In this document: positions 48,638 to 59,158 of the stretch, in pieces | How the letters are laid out: each line of letters starts with the position of its first letter | Position numbering within the stretch: the stretch's first letter is position 1 | Source: Mastigias papua | Lineage: Eukaryota > Cnidaria > Scyphozoa > Rhizostomeae > Mastigiidae | Length of the DNA: 64,000 nt | Direction of reading: 5' to 3' | Assembly (NCBI GenBank): GCA_964019165.1 | Contig: OZ025276.1 | Span: forward strand, 2,975,840-3,039,839 | The notes under the pieces: generated by a model | Databases searched by the model: none | What the model was told of the DNA's origin: nothing | What the model saw: only the letters and a program-made list of their open reading frames with translations | Position numbers and translations under genes: made by a program

Positions 48638-48869
48638 TATCAAAAGATGACAAATCATGTTGTGATTTGCAACTTCCCGGTTGTATACGATCATGTGATC
48701 ACTCATATGACTGTGGTTCTTTTACTATGATTGACAGATTCTCTTTTGCTTATTGCTGATGTTTATGTTATCGAATGGTCCTTACTTATTCATATATTTC
48801 GCTTGCTGTTGTATGGTTATATAGTGTTATTTGGTCTACTCTTTACTCTGAATACAACATTTTCTAATA
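48638..48869 (+). repeat. Copia 3' LTR
   Basis: 232 bp, TATCAAAAG to TCTAATA, followed by the ACAAA duplication. Confidence 0.93.
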
Positions 48870-48874
48870 ACAAA

Positions 48875-51570
48875 TACAATCTCTCTTTGATATGACTCGA
48901 GCAGGATGAGAAATTCCTTTTGAGCAGCCCTAGAGTTTTATTTGCCTTACCTATCATATGATCTACTGTTTTATTCCACTCTATTTTAGAAGTAATGTGA
49001 ACCCCGAGATATTTGTATGAATCTACGTTTTGAACTGGTACCCCGTTTATATGGTAGTTACAATGAATAACATTTCTATTCAGGGTAACCATCATTGAAC
49101 AGCATTTTGAGACATTAAAATCCATATTCCACCGTATCCCCCAAGTATGTAGCAAATTTAAATCATCCTGTAATATTTTATTATCTTCTTCTGTCTCTAT
49201 TGTTTGATATAAAGCACAATCATCAGCGAATAGGTTACTATTGGATTGTAAACCATCTACAATATCATTAATGTATATCAAAAAGAGGATGGGGCCAAGA
49301 ACTGTCCCCTGGGGAACTCCTGAGAGCACTTCACAAGGGAAGGACCTGTCACCATCCATAACTACTGCTTGAGTTCTAGATGTTAAGAAACTTCTTATCC
49401 AAGAATGGCTCTGACCTCTAAAACCGTAGCTATTTAATGTCTGTAAAAGTTTTCTATGTGAAACTTTGTCAAAGGCCTTTGAGAAATCGAGGAATATAAT
49501 ATCAGTTTGCCCTTTAGCGTTTATTGCTTGGCATAAATCATGAACAAGGGATAAAAGTTGAGTCGTGCAAGAAAAGTGCATCCTGAAACCATGTTGCTTG
49601 TTTGTAATAAGTCTATATTTTTCCAGATGGTTATACATAGAAGATGTTATTATATGCTCAAGAAGTTTGCAGGGAATCGAAGTGAGTGAGATGGGTCTAT
49701 AAGTAGATGGATTATTTTTCGCTCCTTTTTTATGGAGAGGGGTACTATTTGCCATCCTCCAGTCCCCTGGTATTTCAGAGGTTGCCAAAGAAGTTTTATA
49801 AATGACTTCCAGAAACTTTGCTACTTCATGTGGAAGTAGTTTCAGTATCCCAGGGCTTATGTTATCAGGCCCTGGAGATTATTTGCAGTCAAGTCCATCA
49901 ATGAGTTTTTTGATACCTTGAAAAGTTACCTCACTGTTTGGCATATTTGGGATATTTGATAAAGTACCATTATCATCACAATCTAGATTTACGTTCTCCA
50001 ATTGTTCATCATGGCTAAAAGCTTCATAGAAAGTTTCATTTAAAGCGTTTAAAATGCCTTTTGACTTTGTAACTACTTGACTATTTCTAATGAGACACTT
50101 AATGGACGAATTATAAGACCTTTTCAATGTGACATATTTCCAAAATTGCTTTGTTGTGATACCTTCATCGATTAAAGTATAGTTAGTGACGTATTCATCG
50201 TGGCTAGCATTTATTACGTATTTACCTCTTCTTTTTTGGCGTTTGAATGCTTGAGTGTCAATAGGAGATCCTGATCTCTTTACCTTTTTATAGAGACGTT
50301 CTCTTTTGAGAATTTCACGACGAATTTTGTACTTGACCCATGGCAGACCAGAGTTTGATTTTAAAACTTTGGAAGGTACAAAGGTATCGACAGCTTCAAA
50401 TAACTTACTTTTGAAATATACCCATTGAGTCTCAACATTCATGGATGATGCATGTACTCTAAAATTTGAAAATGCACTCTGCAAAAAGTTTTTAAGACCA
50501 ATTAGGTTAGCTTTATGATATCAATACACTTTCCTTTTTCTGTTAATAATTTTTTCGGCTTTTACGTGAAAGTCATACATTATCATGCCGTGGTCTGAAA
50601 CACCGGGACACAATATAACATTATTTACACTAAACTCTTTGTTAGTTAGAATCAGGTCAAGTATATTATCCCCCCTTGTTGGGAAATCAACAAACTGTTT
50701 TAAACCTAACTCTGAAACAGCTTCCAAAAACAACCTAGACTCTCTTTGGTGTGAAGGATTTTCTTTTAATGCATTCGTTTCCCAATTGATATCCGGTAAA
50801 TTAAAATCTCCGCTTAATAGAAGGGTAGTATTCCTGGATGCAACCATTTGCATTACTGCATCTTTCAAATTTTCCATTACTTCGAGGGTAGATGATGGTG
50901 GGCGGTAAAAGGCACAGATAGCAACTGGTCTCGTATTTTCGACTATCAGTTCAATACAGACGAGCTCACATTCAGTCTCTATAATTTCTAGTTTTCTAAA
51001 TTTTAAGTGTTTCTTTACTGCAACAAGAACACCTCCCCCGTGAATATTTCGGTCTTTCCTGTAAATATCAAAATGTTCTAATCCTAATTCGGCGTCACAT
51101 ATATTTTCATCGATTTTTGTCTCACCAGCAATCAAAATATCAATGCTTTGTCTTCTAAAAAGTGCAGCAGTTCTACTCGTTTTGCTAAAATATGATGTAC
51201 GTTTACAGTAAGAACTTTTAGGGCTTGATTGTGACAAGTCAGATGGTGAATGTCGTCAAGTTTTGAATTTAAGTTGGTAACATGGTGTTGTTCTGGTACC
51301 TCATCAAGGATCAAGAAGCTGTTTATGGACTTAAAATTTGTGATGCGTGATGACAAAAGGTCAGAAGAAAAGTTACAGGAGGAACAAAGATTGCAAATCC
51401 ATGCTGCACTATTCCCGTTTGGCTCTCCCTGGGGAACTGAAACGTTTAAACAAGCAACATGGCACCAAGAATCACATGCATTGCAACAAATAATACGTTC
51501 TTCTAAACAAGCGTTTTTCCTACATAAGGAGCAGTTATGTCGAACTCAACAGGGCCCAGGATGGGGATGA
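48875..51570 (-). pseudogene. LINE ORF2: PHD finger, APE endonuclease, reverse transcriptase
   Basis: Reading downward: a PHD finger (CSLCRKNACLEER, CCNACDSWCHVAC, AAWICNLC; 51,533-51,384), then the endonuclease (LKVLTVNVHHILAKR; after a frameshift near 51,150, LIAGETKIDE, LLSGDFNLPDINW and GVSDHGMI). The linker (50,484-49,882) and RT follow, with FLDFSKAFDKVSHRKLL, SGVPQGTVLGPILFL and the catalytic FADD (49,230). In-frame stops at 50,521 (TGA) and 49,879 (TAA) break an otherwise continuous frame. A PHD finger before the endonuclease is known in CR1-group LINEs. The protein nicks target DNA and copies the LINE RNA in place. The C-terminus lies beyond the copia element. Confidence 0.88.
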
Positions 51571-52080
51571 ACATGTCCAGAAAGTGATAGCAGCATTAGA
51601 ATCAAATAACGCGAGGAGAAACATTTGAAATAATGTGGCCACAACAAATTCCGACGTAAAAGTAATCTCTCAGGCCAACTCGAGTCAAAAAAAGTGGTAA
51701 ACTTTTACATTGACTGTGAAATAGCATCTCTTGTTCGCATTTAGATTGAATCATTTGGCTAAAGTGGAAAGCAAAAAGCAGTAGCAAAATTAGTTTGACT
51801 TGGTGTGCAAAATTTGGCTCACTATACGTAATTTTACTTTTGTAATGTTCCAAATGTGTACCCTTCATTTTAATGCACCTATTAAGATATGATAAGAGTA
51901 AACTGATCCAGAAAAATATTTGTAAACCTGTTTTTGTCAGCTTATGCAAACCACTTACCTCAGCGAATGCAAAAAGTAACAGCAAAATTCTACACACGGT
52001 TCTACACAACTTTCCCAAAAACCCCGAGGAAGTAATACAAAAGTGGTGGTGGTTATTCGTTAACAAATTTCAGTATTTCT
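51571..52080 (-). other. ORF1-ORF2 spacer of the LINE
   Basis: A 154-residue minus frame (52,066-51,602) is hydrophobic with a repeated LLLLFAF motif from a short direct repeat. I see no conserved domain and treat it as non-coding spacer. Confidence 0.4.
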
Positions 52081-52716
52081 TTATGGTTCTAGCTTGCTTT
52101 TCAGCTCCACTAGAGACTTTGGAAAAAATAAGTTATCGTCTTGAAGCTTTACTCCGATTTTGCAGTTGATATCAATGAATGCATACTTTGCCATGGTGGA
52201 GTACTGTGGCAGTAGATCTTTGACATCAGTAAAAAAGGCCATGATACTCTTGGTTAGATCAACCCTGATAGGATAGTTACCACTTCTTCTGTTCCGGAAA
52301 ACCATGCATCTAGGCTGCTATGAGCAGAAGCGGACGATTATCTGAACCTTACCTCCTTTCTCTTTCCCAATACGGTGCGCCAAATCAATATCCTTTTTAT
52401 CAATATTGACGCCCAATTTATGGTTGAAGTATTCAAAAGCCCAGTAGAAGACTTCCTTGTTTGCAATTTCTGCTACCGGGACATTGAATATACGAAGGTT
52501 GTATCTCCTCACATATTGTTGAACATCGTTTAGCTCACTTGCAACTTGATTGACCTTCGATTCCACGTGCGCTATCTCCTGGCGTAGGCCCATACTCAGG
52601 TTATTGAAATCTTCTTTTGTCGGAAGGTCATCTAGTTTCTTGTTTATAGGTTTGAGCAGATCTTCTAAAGCGTGTATGATTTCTTTATTCATGTGTAATA
52701 TGCGTTCCACACACAA
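52081..52716 (-). pseudogene. LINE ORF1 (coiled coil plus RNA-binding region)
   Basis: ATG 52,716 (or Met at about 52,692) starts a helical region rich in Lys, Glu and Asn with heptad-like spacing (IAHVESKVNQVASELNDVQQ), then VRRYNLRIFNVPV, DLAHRIGKEKGG and IIVRFCS, the RRM-like core of LINE ORF1 proteins. After an in-frame TAG at 52,318 the same frame continues with FIDINCKIGVKLQDDNLFF to 52,081. ORF1 coats the LINE RNA. Its position just upstream of ORF2 on the same strand fits a two-ORF LINE. Confidence 0.75.
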
Positions 52717-52843
52717 AAGTAAATAAATTATAAACTTTGCCTCGGAGCTTTATAAGATACGTCTCACCGAGTGAAGAACATCGCAGCAGGATTCGTATGC
52801 ATTTAATGAACTAGTTGTTCAAGACATGTTATCATATTTGCAA

Positions 52844-53368
52844 TCAAGTATAATTAGATAATGGGCGAATGGCTTCATTTATATAATCATCAAGATCTAG
52901 TGTAACAATTTTGCCTTCTTTGTCTGCCGGGTTGATAATAGTATTAGGGTTAGAGACCAGTTCCTTGAGAGATAATTTGTCGGTTTCTGACAAAGTTTCA
53001 AGCTGTACTCTGTAGTGTTGTTGGTCTGACAAGTCCCTATAGACATCTGAGAGAAATTGCTGTATCAAAGAATTCTTGGTGTCTAGTGGATTGCACGATG
53101 AGTTATTGTAAAAGGGGGCATAAATTTGTTTTTCTATTTCAGCAATCACTTGTGTTGGTAAATATGATTCATGGGTATATGTTTTGGAATGGGGACAAAT
53201 GAGAGGCCCCAGGCAGGAACTGTTGTTGTGAAATAGTAAGGGAATATGACTCAGATTGGCAAATGTTGTGAGGAACCATTTCAACTGGCAAAGATATTTT
53301 GGGGTCGTTTGTTGAAAGAGGCTTTCTTCCTTTGTTGGTATAACTGATTTATTGGTTTTCTTTCCCAC
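52844..53368 (-). pseudogene. Penelope-like element fragment (region before the RT)
   Basis: The frame ends LKELVSNPNTIINPADKEGK followed by IVTLDLDDYINEAIRPLSNY. This resembles the conserved string before the RT of Penelope-like elements (KPADKGG then a D-x-x-x-Y and QL-S). The upstream residues are helical and low in similarity. The RT and GIY-YIG nuclease are absent, so the copy is truncated, possibly by the LINE insertion that starts just below it. A similar string occurs in some other retroelements, so the family call is moderate. Confidence 0.6.
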
Positions 53369-55251
53369 CTATGCGAGAAATCCATGTGCAGAACATTGAA
53401 GATGTATATCAACCAAATTTAGCTTGCACAGACAGTAATTTGGAGAACATGTTATTACATATACTTAGTACAGTAAGTGTAGAAGTACGTGCCTGTGTGT
53501 ACACTTGTGGGTCAAGCACAGATCCACAGGGGGGCCAGGACACCAAACGTGGTAATATCCCGTATTGGGAAAACTGTCGGTCACAGGCATGCTATGTGAC
53601 TTAGATGATAATAAATAAATTACTTGAGCACTGTACAACAACTGAAAAGTTTTGAAAGGGCCTGGCAATGAACACCCCTCCCACAGTAATCTCCCAAATG
53701 GCCCAAGAAAGCCAACATTTATATTATGATTTTACAGTAAATCTTTACATCCCCCAACTTACTTTCTGAAAGACAGGTGCAGTTTCTTTTTTTCATATTC
53801 TTTATGGTTTGGTTTCATCTCGGTTTTTCTCAGGGAAGTGGTGCTCAGTCACACCCAGTACTTGACTTCTAACGCTAAAGATGGAAATTTAGCTGAATAA
53901 GACTGTTTTAGTGTTGCACTGATATAGGAAGTAGTTTTATTGAAGAAGTATAGGTTTTTTTTATATAATAAACAAACTTTCTCCATTTACCCTGGATGGT
54001 TCTTAATATGATGCACAATCCAGCCTTGATTTTTTCTTAAGTGTTTCTTGAAAGTTCCTAGAGCGACAAGGCAACTATGATATGATAAATCACATTTTTA
54101 TTTATAAACACCTGAATGACGGATGTGGTTTGCATTTTTTTCCCAGTTCAAGTAACAATTTCCTCCCAGGCAAAAGCAGAGTATAAGTTTGCTTTTCAAT
54201 CTTGGCTTGTCTGCTTCCAAACTTCTTACTGATTTGAACCTCATGTTTCTTATAAATATGCTCTGTATAGAAAGAAAAACTTGTAGTTATGGTCATCCAA
54301 ACAGCCATTCTGCCTCCACACTAGTAGCAGTAACTAGGCATTTACAATTATGCACAATACACATTATATGGAATGACATGCAAAATACCAGTGAAAAAGT
54401 CAACCTGCATGAAGATTCAAATTGTGACTTAAGTGAATATTGAAAAGGAATGACATGGCAATGAAGATGGCATATCAAGGACCATTAGTCATGTCAAAGC
54501 ATGTCATTATAATGATATTGGAGCATGAATTGTAACTTTAAAGAGCTATTTTCACTACAGTTATGCTGTCCCCACAAATAATGTGCTACATGTTTACCTC
54601 CCTCTTACTTTTGTCTATGTTCAAGTAAGTCACAACAGATTCTTTGATACTACACGGTATTTAAATAAGTCTCTGGGGTCACTACAGTGTATGTGCGTGT
54701 TTGTTTGTGTGTGTTATATTATACATATATGTACATAATAAATGTACTACAATTATGGAGCAGAAGGAACTAGATGTTACAACTCCAAGTCACATTATCG
54801 CCTTTCCATCTGTTACAATTTCTTGGAGAACAACTATTTTTTCACTTTTTACACATCATACCTTGTACCACTAGAAAAGCTTCTATATACAACCAGTGAT
54901 ACGCGTACCACAGGTTGGGAACCCCTACTGTAGGCACAAATTGTACAGTTAAGGAATGGGTCAATGGTTCAAGAATCATATTAAAGGAGTAAGGCCAGTA
55001 GACACACATTTTCATTTCAATAAGAACATCTCTTTCTACAGTTTCTCCCAACTTGATTGATAAATTATCATCAAGTGTCTTCTTCACATATTGCCACTAC
55101 GAGGACTCCTGTGAAATCAATCAATAGTTTCAGAGTGCAGACTTCTCATCTTCCTAAACGCAACTGTATTCCAAAGAGATCAATAGCAGGTTGTAAAATA
55201 TTTCAGTGTATATACATATATATACCCTCACAACCATTTGTGCATAGCGAA
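53369..55251. other. No gene recognised
   Basis: AT-rich, no domain. At about 54,892-54,933 the run GATACGCGTACCACAGG with GGTTGGGAACCCCTACTG looks like a hAT-type terminus (CAGTAGGGGTTCCCAACC reversed), but the partner end was not found. Confidence 0.4.
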
Positions 55252-55255
55252 GAGC

Positions 55256-55827
55256 TGTAAAATAACATGATTTTACAGATATACAAAGATACAAAATAAC
55301 AGAAATAACAAGTCACAAAAACAGTCTTATCTTTAGTTCTTTTGTACAAACCTTCGAGACGGTAATAACTTTCACTGACGGTGACTATAGTGCATCAAAC
55401 TGAGTAACGCTAACAGCAAACAACAAATTCCAAAACAGCAATACTCTAAACACGAATGACGACTTTGACTGTAACTCCAACTCACGACAACTGTTAACGA
55501 TGACTTCACATAACGACTGACTACACAGAACATTAAATGCTTTATTTATATCAACACACATGACGTAACAAAATAAGTATAACATATGACGGACTAAGGG
55601 GGCAATGCAATGGCATGGTAACACAACACAACAAACGACAGTATACTAAGATTAGACAATACATCACAGACAAGTAAAGCAACATGATGACAGTAACAGT
55701 TGGAGATGATGATGATGATGCAACACTTATGATGACGGGGCAACAAAAAACGGAACACATAGGAACAGAGAACCAACGTTACTGAACATGACAAAATGAG
55801 GATAAAAATAAAACTAGTAGTATAACA
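55256..55827 (-). repeat. Left LTR, inverted (U5 end outward)
   Basis: Read on the minus strand it starts TGTTATACTACTAG and ends GTTATTTTACA. A TATA box (TATAAATA, 55,550-55,543) and an initiator TCAGTC (55,520-55,515) are kept at the same spacing as in the right LTR. Transcription would run out of the element to the left. Confidence 0.85.
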
Positions 55828-56220
55828 TAACTCCCTCCTTCAAAATCAAGCCTCCTGGCTTGAAAAATCAAAAGAGAGCAATACAGAAACCTAAAACGTT
55901 ACAGACAGAACACATCACAATGTAACACACATTTATGACAAACAAAGTACGTTACATCACGAAAGCCAAGGGCCGGCCTAGTGTTCATGGTTTGGGACAT
56001 GTTGACAATGGGGCACTCAGTAAAAGTAGAGCAATGTTCTTTCTCGCAAGGTCCATCAGTGCTCATTGGTAGCAACTTTATCCCCTTTGAGTTTGTCATG
56101 TCCTCATGCTCTATACTCGCTGGCGTATTTTCCCATGTTTCTGTTCGAACAGATGTTCCCGTCAGCTTTAGTTCATTGGCGATGCCTTTTAGGTCTGCCA
56201 ATGACTGATTGAGATCCCAT
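55828..56220 (-). pseudogene. Left retroelement remnant (purine tract and gag 3' part)
   Basis: Directly inside the left LTR lies a purine tract on the minus strand (GAAGGAGGGAG), then a non-coding stretch and a frame whose end (GFRDVT, then FVCHKCVLHCDVFCL) equals that on the right. Further in, SLADLKGIANELKLTGT resembles LKELQGITHDLELSRTT of the right-hand gag, so it seems a diverged or rearranged piece of the same gag. No knuckle on this side. It runs up to the polymerase fragment. Confidence 0.55.
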
Positions 56221-56831
56221 CCAAGGGACCAGACATTAATGGAAGCGAAGGTGAGTTTAAAGGTGAGGCTGGAGTTTGGCTTAAGAGTGTGCTTAAAGAC
56301 CAATGGGAGGATTGGAAAAGAGGTGAGTTATGGGTTATGCCTGGCTCATATAGTTTGAAAGCTGAATGTTTTCCCATAGACAAGGTTTGGAAAAAGCGCC
56401 TAGTAACTATTTGTGATCCAGTCACTACCATTAATAGCAGGAGACTCATGATGCCGATACAACAAGCTTTTGGTAAATAAGGCAGCGAGTCTCCTTACCA
56501 ACTTGTTATGAATCCGTATGTTGATATGCATGGGTTGGCAATGAAGATGCTAAAGTATGACAACTTTTATGACGTTGATGTTTTGGGGTTCGATTTGACA
56601 GTCTTGAAGGCCATACTTGATGCCGTATCCTTGTTTAATAAGACACTTACAGGAGCTGGTCAGGTTTTATCGAATATGTTCGATTCGTTTTTCCTTACCG
56701 TGTCTAGCACACCCGTGATGGCAGGCAAGACTCTCTCTTCACGACAGAGTGGAGTTCCTTCAGGCATCACTTGCACTAGTTTGATTGATAGCCAGTGTAT
56801 GCAAGTGATATTCTATATAGCTTGTGTCTAG
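56220..56831 (+). pseudogene. Picorna-like RNA-dependent RNA polymerase fragment (fingers to motif B)
   Basis: The frame holds the fingers region (KRLVTICDPVTTINS, about 56,395), motif A with D-x4-D (DVLGFD, 56,577-56,594) and motif B (SGVPSGITCTS, about 56,748-56,780). A TAA at 56,478 interrupts it and it stops at 56,829-56,831 before the GDD motif C, so the active site is incomplete. In picornaviruses this enzyme, 3D, copies the RNA genome and is encoded last; here it comes first. The sequence is diverged and I cannot name a viral genus. Clearly inactive. Confidence 0.82.
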
Positions 56832-56920
56832 ATTATTCTATACGCAAACATATATATTAGCTATACAATATAGTATTTGACTATTTTTGTACCGCTATTC
56901 ACACATTGTGATCACTTGTC

Positions 56921-58011
56921 ATGCTGTGCTTTTTCGAGATGGGTTCAAAACACTTGTCTCATTCATTGCTTGAAAATTATGAGCTCTCCTATTTGGAGGC
57001 TCACCATTTCTCTCATGAAGAGAGAATGATTATACTTAGCCATATGGTGAAAATCATTCATCATAAGGTTTCTCGCATGCTTGCCCTTAAGGCATCATGC
57101 TGTATGATTCGTCACTTCTACAGAGCTCCCATTGAGAGAGAATATCTCCGTAGTAAGAATAAGGCTAACATCTATATGGCATGCGGTGGTGGTTACACTG
57201 TCATATGCCATTATCCCAGTTTGAAAGCTGGGGCAGGACGTTGTCGTAGCGAAGGATGCTACAAGGCCATTAGCATGCCGGTTGAAGGCAATAACTGCTT
57301 TTGGCCACTGTCTTCAATGGGCATGTTGGCAGTAACAAGTACACTGTGAAGAATTTGAAGGAAGAGTACAAGGAAGAGGCCATGAAATACCGCGACCTGT
57401 TTGTTCCACATATGTGTTCTGAAGTTGAATATGCATATCTTGTTGAAGGTAGAACACAGGAAAAGCTTTCTACCAAGCACGAAGCTGATGCGTCCGTTGC
57501 CCATGTAGTGTCGACAGAGGTTGGCATTCCAATATGTGTAATTGATGACACTGGCAAAGAGGTACTGGGTTATAGATTGGGTAGTGGCGATCATCAAGGT
57601 AGAGCCATTATCATAAGGCATGGACATGCTTATGTGCCTACTACATCCATTCCTATTGAAGATATTTCTCACCTTCTGCCTTATGATTATCACATCGCCC
57701 AAATATTTAAAGGTGAAGAGTATGATGTGATAGAAGACAAAGAAGTGAATGCTGATGAAACAAACACAGACCAGGAATCAAGTGATGAAGAGGAAGAAGA
57801 ACCTGATGGTCGAGAAGAACTCCCTACAGGTGTGAATCCAGACCCTGAAGTAGTAGAAGATGAGATCGAAGCGTCTGCAGACTTTGTCACTGCAGTGCGA
57901 AGTGCCATAGCTTTTATGCAGCATCATTCAAAATGTGCAAAAGCTACTGTTGCAGCTAAAGCTGTAGCTCCATTGGTTGCCTTCGCTTGTGGCATTTACA
58001 CCTTACTTTGA
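56921..58011 (+). pseudogene. Viral OTU-type cysteine protease region (frameshifted)
   Basis: Two frames, 56,921-57,349 and 57,301-58,011, overlap. The first ends with GNNCFW, where Cys (57,296-57,298) fits the OTU nucleophile motif (N-C-[LF]-[FW]). The second has the middle OTU motif (GIPICVIDD) and the catalytic-His motif RHGHAYV (His109 of that frame). The change of frame lies just after the Cys codon. An acidic tail (SSDEEEEEPDGREE) and an Ala-rich hydrophobic end follow. OTU domains remove ubiquitin or act as processing proteases in several RNA viruses. The similarity rests on short motifs. Confidence 0.6.
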
Positions 58012-58056
58012 GGTATTGTTCAAGGAGTTTGGAAGTGGCATGACTATGTAAGTCAC

Positions 58057-59140
58057 GTGACAAATCTTGTTAGTGCCATGATTTCCGTGTTCACATGTTT
58101 TTGGGAAATTGCTAAGTACGCGATGATTGCAAGGATGCTAATGAAATTGAGTATGTCAGCACTGTCCAATATCACTTGTGCTTCAGGGGCTATTTATAGC
58201 ATTGTCATGAAGATGATGACGGTCTTTGGAGCTGGCACATTGGTTGCATCAGGATTCACCTCTGCCGTAGGAAAAATTGGTGGTACTGTTTCAGCAGTTA
58301 AGCGGACCAGAGATTATATGACTGACATAATTAACACTCTTGGTCAGCTGTTTGGGTTCAATCTCACTGATAGGCTTGACTTGAATAAGACCATCATTGC
58401 CCGCATGAAGAAATTGCATGGATATTTGGCAATGCCTACATCAGCCTGGACAGGAGATATGTATGCTGAGATAGAAGCGTATTCTCAAGATTGTCACCTC
58501 ATGGTTCAGACCAACCGTGCTATAGGCGACACAGTCATGTTGCAGGGGCTTATGAAGCTCATTAATGATGTGGATGATCGACTGCGTTCCATAAAGGAGG
58601 AATGGTCAGCACACAAGCGACGGCCTGTACCTGTGGGTTTATATCTTTGGTCTGCTACTGGAGGCTTGGGAAAAGACTGAGTTCATACGTCGACTATCCC
58701 TTGTATTGTCAAAGCGTGTAGATGGTTTTAATGACCGTATTTACAGCATCCAACACGCAGCAATGCATTTTGCTAGCTATTACGGCGAGCATACCATGCA
58801 TTATGACGAAGTTGGTTCGGTTAGGAATACTGATGAGAAGACCTCCCCATTCACACAGATTAACACCATTATTTCTGCTAATACTGTTCCCATGCCAAGT
58901 GCTTCACTTGGGGGTAAAAATCAGATACCCCAACCACATTTGGTTGTAATGACATCAAATTGGGATATTGATGAGATTGACACCAAGCTTACAGACACCG
59001 CTAGACAAGTGCTCATGTCACGAATGCAAGTATATGAGTTTTGCGATGACGCATATGATTCACATAGACCTGATGCTAGACAGAATCAGCCACATAGGCG
59101 GCCAGACTTTTCCCATGTAAGGTTATGGAACAGAGATTGA
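58057..59140 (+). pseudogene. Membrane segment and SF3 (2C-like) helicase, frameshifted
   Basis: The frame 58,057-58,680 begins with hydrophobic helices (residues about 15-75), like 2B/2C membrane anchors, and reaches the Walker A loop (ATGGLGK) at 58,655-58,675, where a frameshift occurs. The frame 58,706-59,140 continues with the Walker B-like MHYDEVGS and motif C HLVVMTSNWD (about 58,938-58,967). This A-B-C arrangement is that of the RNA virus helicase family (Pfam RNA_helicase, PF00910). It ends at an in-frame TGA, 59,138-59,140, beyond which the same frame stays open. The helicase would remodel RNA on membranes; this copy is broken inside its ATP site. Confidence 0.8.
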
Positions 59141-59158
59141 GAGTGTACAGTTGACCAA

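Larger units (their letters stand above)
44313..48869 (+). mobile_element. Ty1/copia LTR retrotransposon, young, ACAAA target duplication
   Basis: LTRs 44,313-44,541 and 48,638-48,869 are nearly identical, so insertion is recent. They begin TATCAAAAG and end TCTAATA, so the termini are TA...TA and not the usual TG...CA. ACAAA flanks both sides (44,308-44,312; 48,870-48,874). A primer site follows the 5' LTR and AAGTGGGAG precedes the 3' LTR. One long gag-pol frame fills the interior, with a single in-frame TGA. Confidence 0.95.
41935..52800 (-). mobile_element. CR1-like LINE carrying nested hAT and copia insertions
   Basis: Minus-strand element with ORF1 (52,716-52,081), ORF2 (about 51,570 down to 43,862) and a 3' untranslated region (43,861-43,842, then 42,119 down to about 41,935). 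It is cut by a hAT element at 42,128-43,833 in the 3' UTR and by a copia element at 44,313-48,869 in ORF2. Each insertion has a target duplication, and removing it restores the LINE sequence exactly. Few stops remain, so this was a full-length copy until recently. End positions are approximate. Confidence 0.85.

Noticed and set aside
51602..52066. 154-aa hydrophobic minus frame
   Set aside because: No domain; repeated LLLLFAF comes from a short DNA repeat in the LINE spacer.
55385..55794. Minus frames (MLPCHCIAPL...) with a near match at 62,370-62,736
   Set aside because: The match reflects the inverted LTR repeat, not a protein family; the region is LTR.
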